From the NCBI GenBank assembly GCA_030674185.1, contig CM060307.1:59621481-59685480 (forward strand): a stretch of DNA of 64,000 bases, given 5' to 3'. Below the pieces are notes generated by a model that saw only the letters and a list, made by a program, of their open reading frames with translations, was not told where the DNA came from and made no database searches. Source of the DNA: Monoplex corrugatus (taxonomy: Eukaryota; Mollusca; Gastropoda; Littorinimorpha; Ranellidae). The position numbers were made by a program, and so were the translations under genes. How positions within the stretch are numbered: position 1 is the stretch's first letter; each line of letters begins with the position of its first letter. This document shows positions 62,545 to 64,000 of the stretch, in pieces.

Positions 62545-62725
62545 GGTTACGTCCCTTGCTTGGGAGGGGGGGTGGGGGAGATCTGTTTCACGTGTAATCT
62601 AAACCCAAATCACTTTCACGTACGGGGCACGTACGTATTTTGACTTTTTTTTTTCATCGGTGTGTAAGTGTCAAGATTATATCCGTGTTGAGAGAATCGT
62701 GACGTGTAATCAAAAGGTCTCTCTT
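62545..62725. mobile_element. Right end of a second copy of the TIR element
   Basis: TCCCTTGCTTGGGAGG…CACGTGTAATCTAAA…TTTCACGTACGGGGCACGTA and CGTGACGTGTAATCAAAAGG(TCTCT) align with 59465-59643. The left end is not seen in the window. Confidence 0.65.
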
Positions 62726-62765
62726 GTCAAAGGAATCAACACGGATCTATAATCTTGACACTTAC
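62664..62765. repeat. 28/30-bp inverted repeat
   Basis: GTAAGTGTCAAGATTATATC(CGTGTTGA) at 62664-62691 and TCAACACGGATCTATAATCT(TGACACTTAC) at 62736-62765 pair with only a 2-base bulge. The right end of the TIR element lies in the loop. Confidence 0.88.
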
Positions 62766-63545
62766 AAAGTGCCCGCACGCACCTGCTGCTTCGACCCACT
62801 TTATTCTGTGTGTAGCATTTGTGAGTGTAACTCGGGCACAGCGTGCTGGGCCCACGGTGTCATCTCTATAGGCTAAATGACATTTCAGTTAATTCAGCAA
62901 CCATCCGTCAAATCATCCAACTAAACTTTTACTGAACATTTCAGTACAGACACTTAATAGTATACAGACAGACTAGTCTTAGTAATAGTCCCACACGTCG
63001 CCAAATGTAGGCTGTAAATGCTAAGTGCGACCAAGCCCGATCAAACTAATCGTCACTTGAGTGTGTGTGTTCCGAGCCGAGTGTGTGTGTACTGGTACGT
63101 TTGGGTGGTAAAAGTACTAAGATAGGAGAGTGGGGGGGGGGGGGAGGCTTCACTCCTATGTACCTTGCCGTTCACGTCCCTTCTTTCCATGTGCCTGTTA
63201 ATAAGGACAAACTATCGAGATGGAATGCATACGTCATTACCGTCGATACAGCCGTCGTTGTAAGCTTCAACAAATCCCTTAGGCCAAGCCAGCACACACA
63301 AAATGCAGACACGCTGGATTTGATACTGAGGTAGCCCGTTTCAGTTTCACATTGGCTCTCTTTGTTATCATCTATGTAGGCCTACCCACTTGGTAGCCGT
63401 TGAGAACTCTGGCGTCTTATCAACAACCTTGAACGTCCTTGAAGCTGTGTCGTGCATTGTATTACACAGGTAGTGCAAGTTACAGGTTTCTGATTTGGTC
63501 TGTACAGCAACAGTTGCAGAAGAAACGTTTTGTGCTACACAGAAA
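62766..63545. other. Region upstream of the PBLD-like exon
   Basis: Contains a poly-G run (63132-63143). It presumably holds the promoter and 5' untranslated region, but I recognise no core promoter motif. Confidence 0.4.
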
Positions 63546-63653
63546 ATGGCTGGTTTGACCAACAAAGAGCTGAATCTGTATACGGTAGATGCTTTTGCAT
63601 CAAAGCCATTTTCTGGCAATCCAGCAGCCGTGTGCCCGCTCAGCTTTGACACG
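63546..63653 (+). CDS. PBLD: First coding exon of a PhzF / phenazine-biosynthesis-like (PBLD) protein
   Basis: ATG in a good context (AGAAAATGG), 36 codons, donor ACG|GTGAGT, phase 0. The peptide MAGLTNKELNLYTVDAFASK followed by PFSGNPAAVCPLSFDT carries the PhzF N-terminal signature: a strand ending in VDAF, then F-x-GNPAAVC. The family has a diaminopimelate-epimerase fold and its animal members have poorly defined isomerase-like activity. The frame is also open upstream for 17 codons, but the ATG fits the family start. The rest of the gene lies beyond 64000; no second exon is visible in the last 350 bases. Confidence 0.85.
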
Positions 63654-64000
63654 GTGAGTCAGTTTATTCTTATCAGAGAAAAAGCAGTTTACTACTTTGA
63701 TTCTTGCCTACCTTTTAAGAAAAGAGAGAATAGTATTGTTCTCTTCGTTTCAAGTATAAAAAAGACCTGCCCACTCGCTCTGCAAAATTGAAATTTCAAT
63801 TAAGCCTATCTATTTTTGAAGTTACACTCACATGTTCATACAAATTATCAGGTTGAATAAAGACATGACTTGTGTAGTAAGATAATAATCTAGCATCTGA
63901 AGTCTGATTGTGTAATTGGGTCAAGTAAAACGAGTTGGACCTTTAGATTTCTATTTATATCTATGGTCAGACCTGCGTACTCCTGCAGGAATGCTGTGGC
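63654..64000. other. First part of the PBLD-like intron
   Basis: Follows the GTGAGT donor; no second exon or known repeat seen before the window ends. Confidence 0.55.

Noticed and set aside
63495..63545. Upstream extension of the PBLD exon by 17 codons
   Set aside because: No ATG in the extension; the ATG at 63546 has a better context and gives the usual family N-terminus.

Overview
This window reads as a piece of a large, repeat-rich invertebrate nuclear genome. The evidence is GT-AG introns of 0.5 to 9 kb, very long (CA)n/(GT)n and tetranucleotide microsatellites, several families of LINEs, tRNA-derived SINEs and TTAA-flanked miniature inverted-repeat elements. The SINE tails and the gene content look molluscan, probably a marine gastropod, but that placement is inference. 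There are no operons, ribosome binding sites, CRISPR arrays or intact tRNA/rRNA genes.

Two protein-coding genes can be supported, both on the + strand. The first fills 13882-52049: fourteen exons (3,002 coding bases) whose splice phases join without a break into about 1,000 residues ending at a TGA. It is a multi-domain Cu/Zn-superoxide-dismutase-like protein of the Cu-only SOD repeat (CSRP) type. I count six SOD-like domains. Domains 3 and 6 keep all four copper-ligand histidines, the catalytic arginine and the disulphide cysteines. Domains 1, 2, 4 and 5 have lost most or all of the ligands. The order is therefore decayed-decayed-intact, twice. The C-terminus is a hydrophobic tail of GPI-anchor type. 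The 5' end of the gene was not found: the first exon seen begins in phase 1. The second gene is represented only by its first coding exon (63546-63653), the N-terminus of a PhzF/PBLD-family protein that runs off the right edge.

Region by region: 1-13.9 kb is non-coding, with a SINE, a LINE RNase H relic, microsatellites, two composite TTAA MITEs and a 28-bp minisatellite. 13.9-21.3 kb holds exons 1-4 with an RTE-like LINE in intron 3. 21.3-30.2 kb is one intron that contains a stack of LINEs, including one inserted inside another with a 12-bp target duplication. 30.2-40.6 kb holds exons 5-9 among SINEs and microsatellites. 40.6-44.2 kb contains a 1.8-kb minisatellite that runs up to the acceptor of exon 10. 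44.2-52.05 kb holds exons 10-14 with a 1.1-kb CT-rich tract in intron 11. 52-63.5 kb is intergenic, with LINE relics, a TIR element and two 93-bp-period arrays. 63.5-64 kb holds the PBLD exon.

The most interesting object is the SOD-repeat gene: a probable surface-anchored chain in which only every third domain looks able to bind copper. The second theme is layered transposition whose order can be read directly from target duplications and from elements inserted in other repeats.
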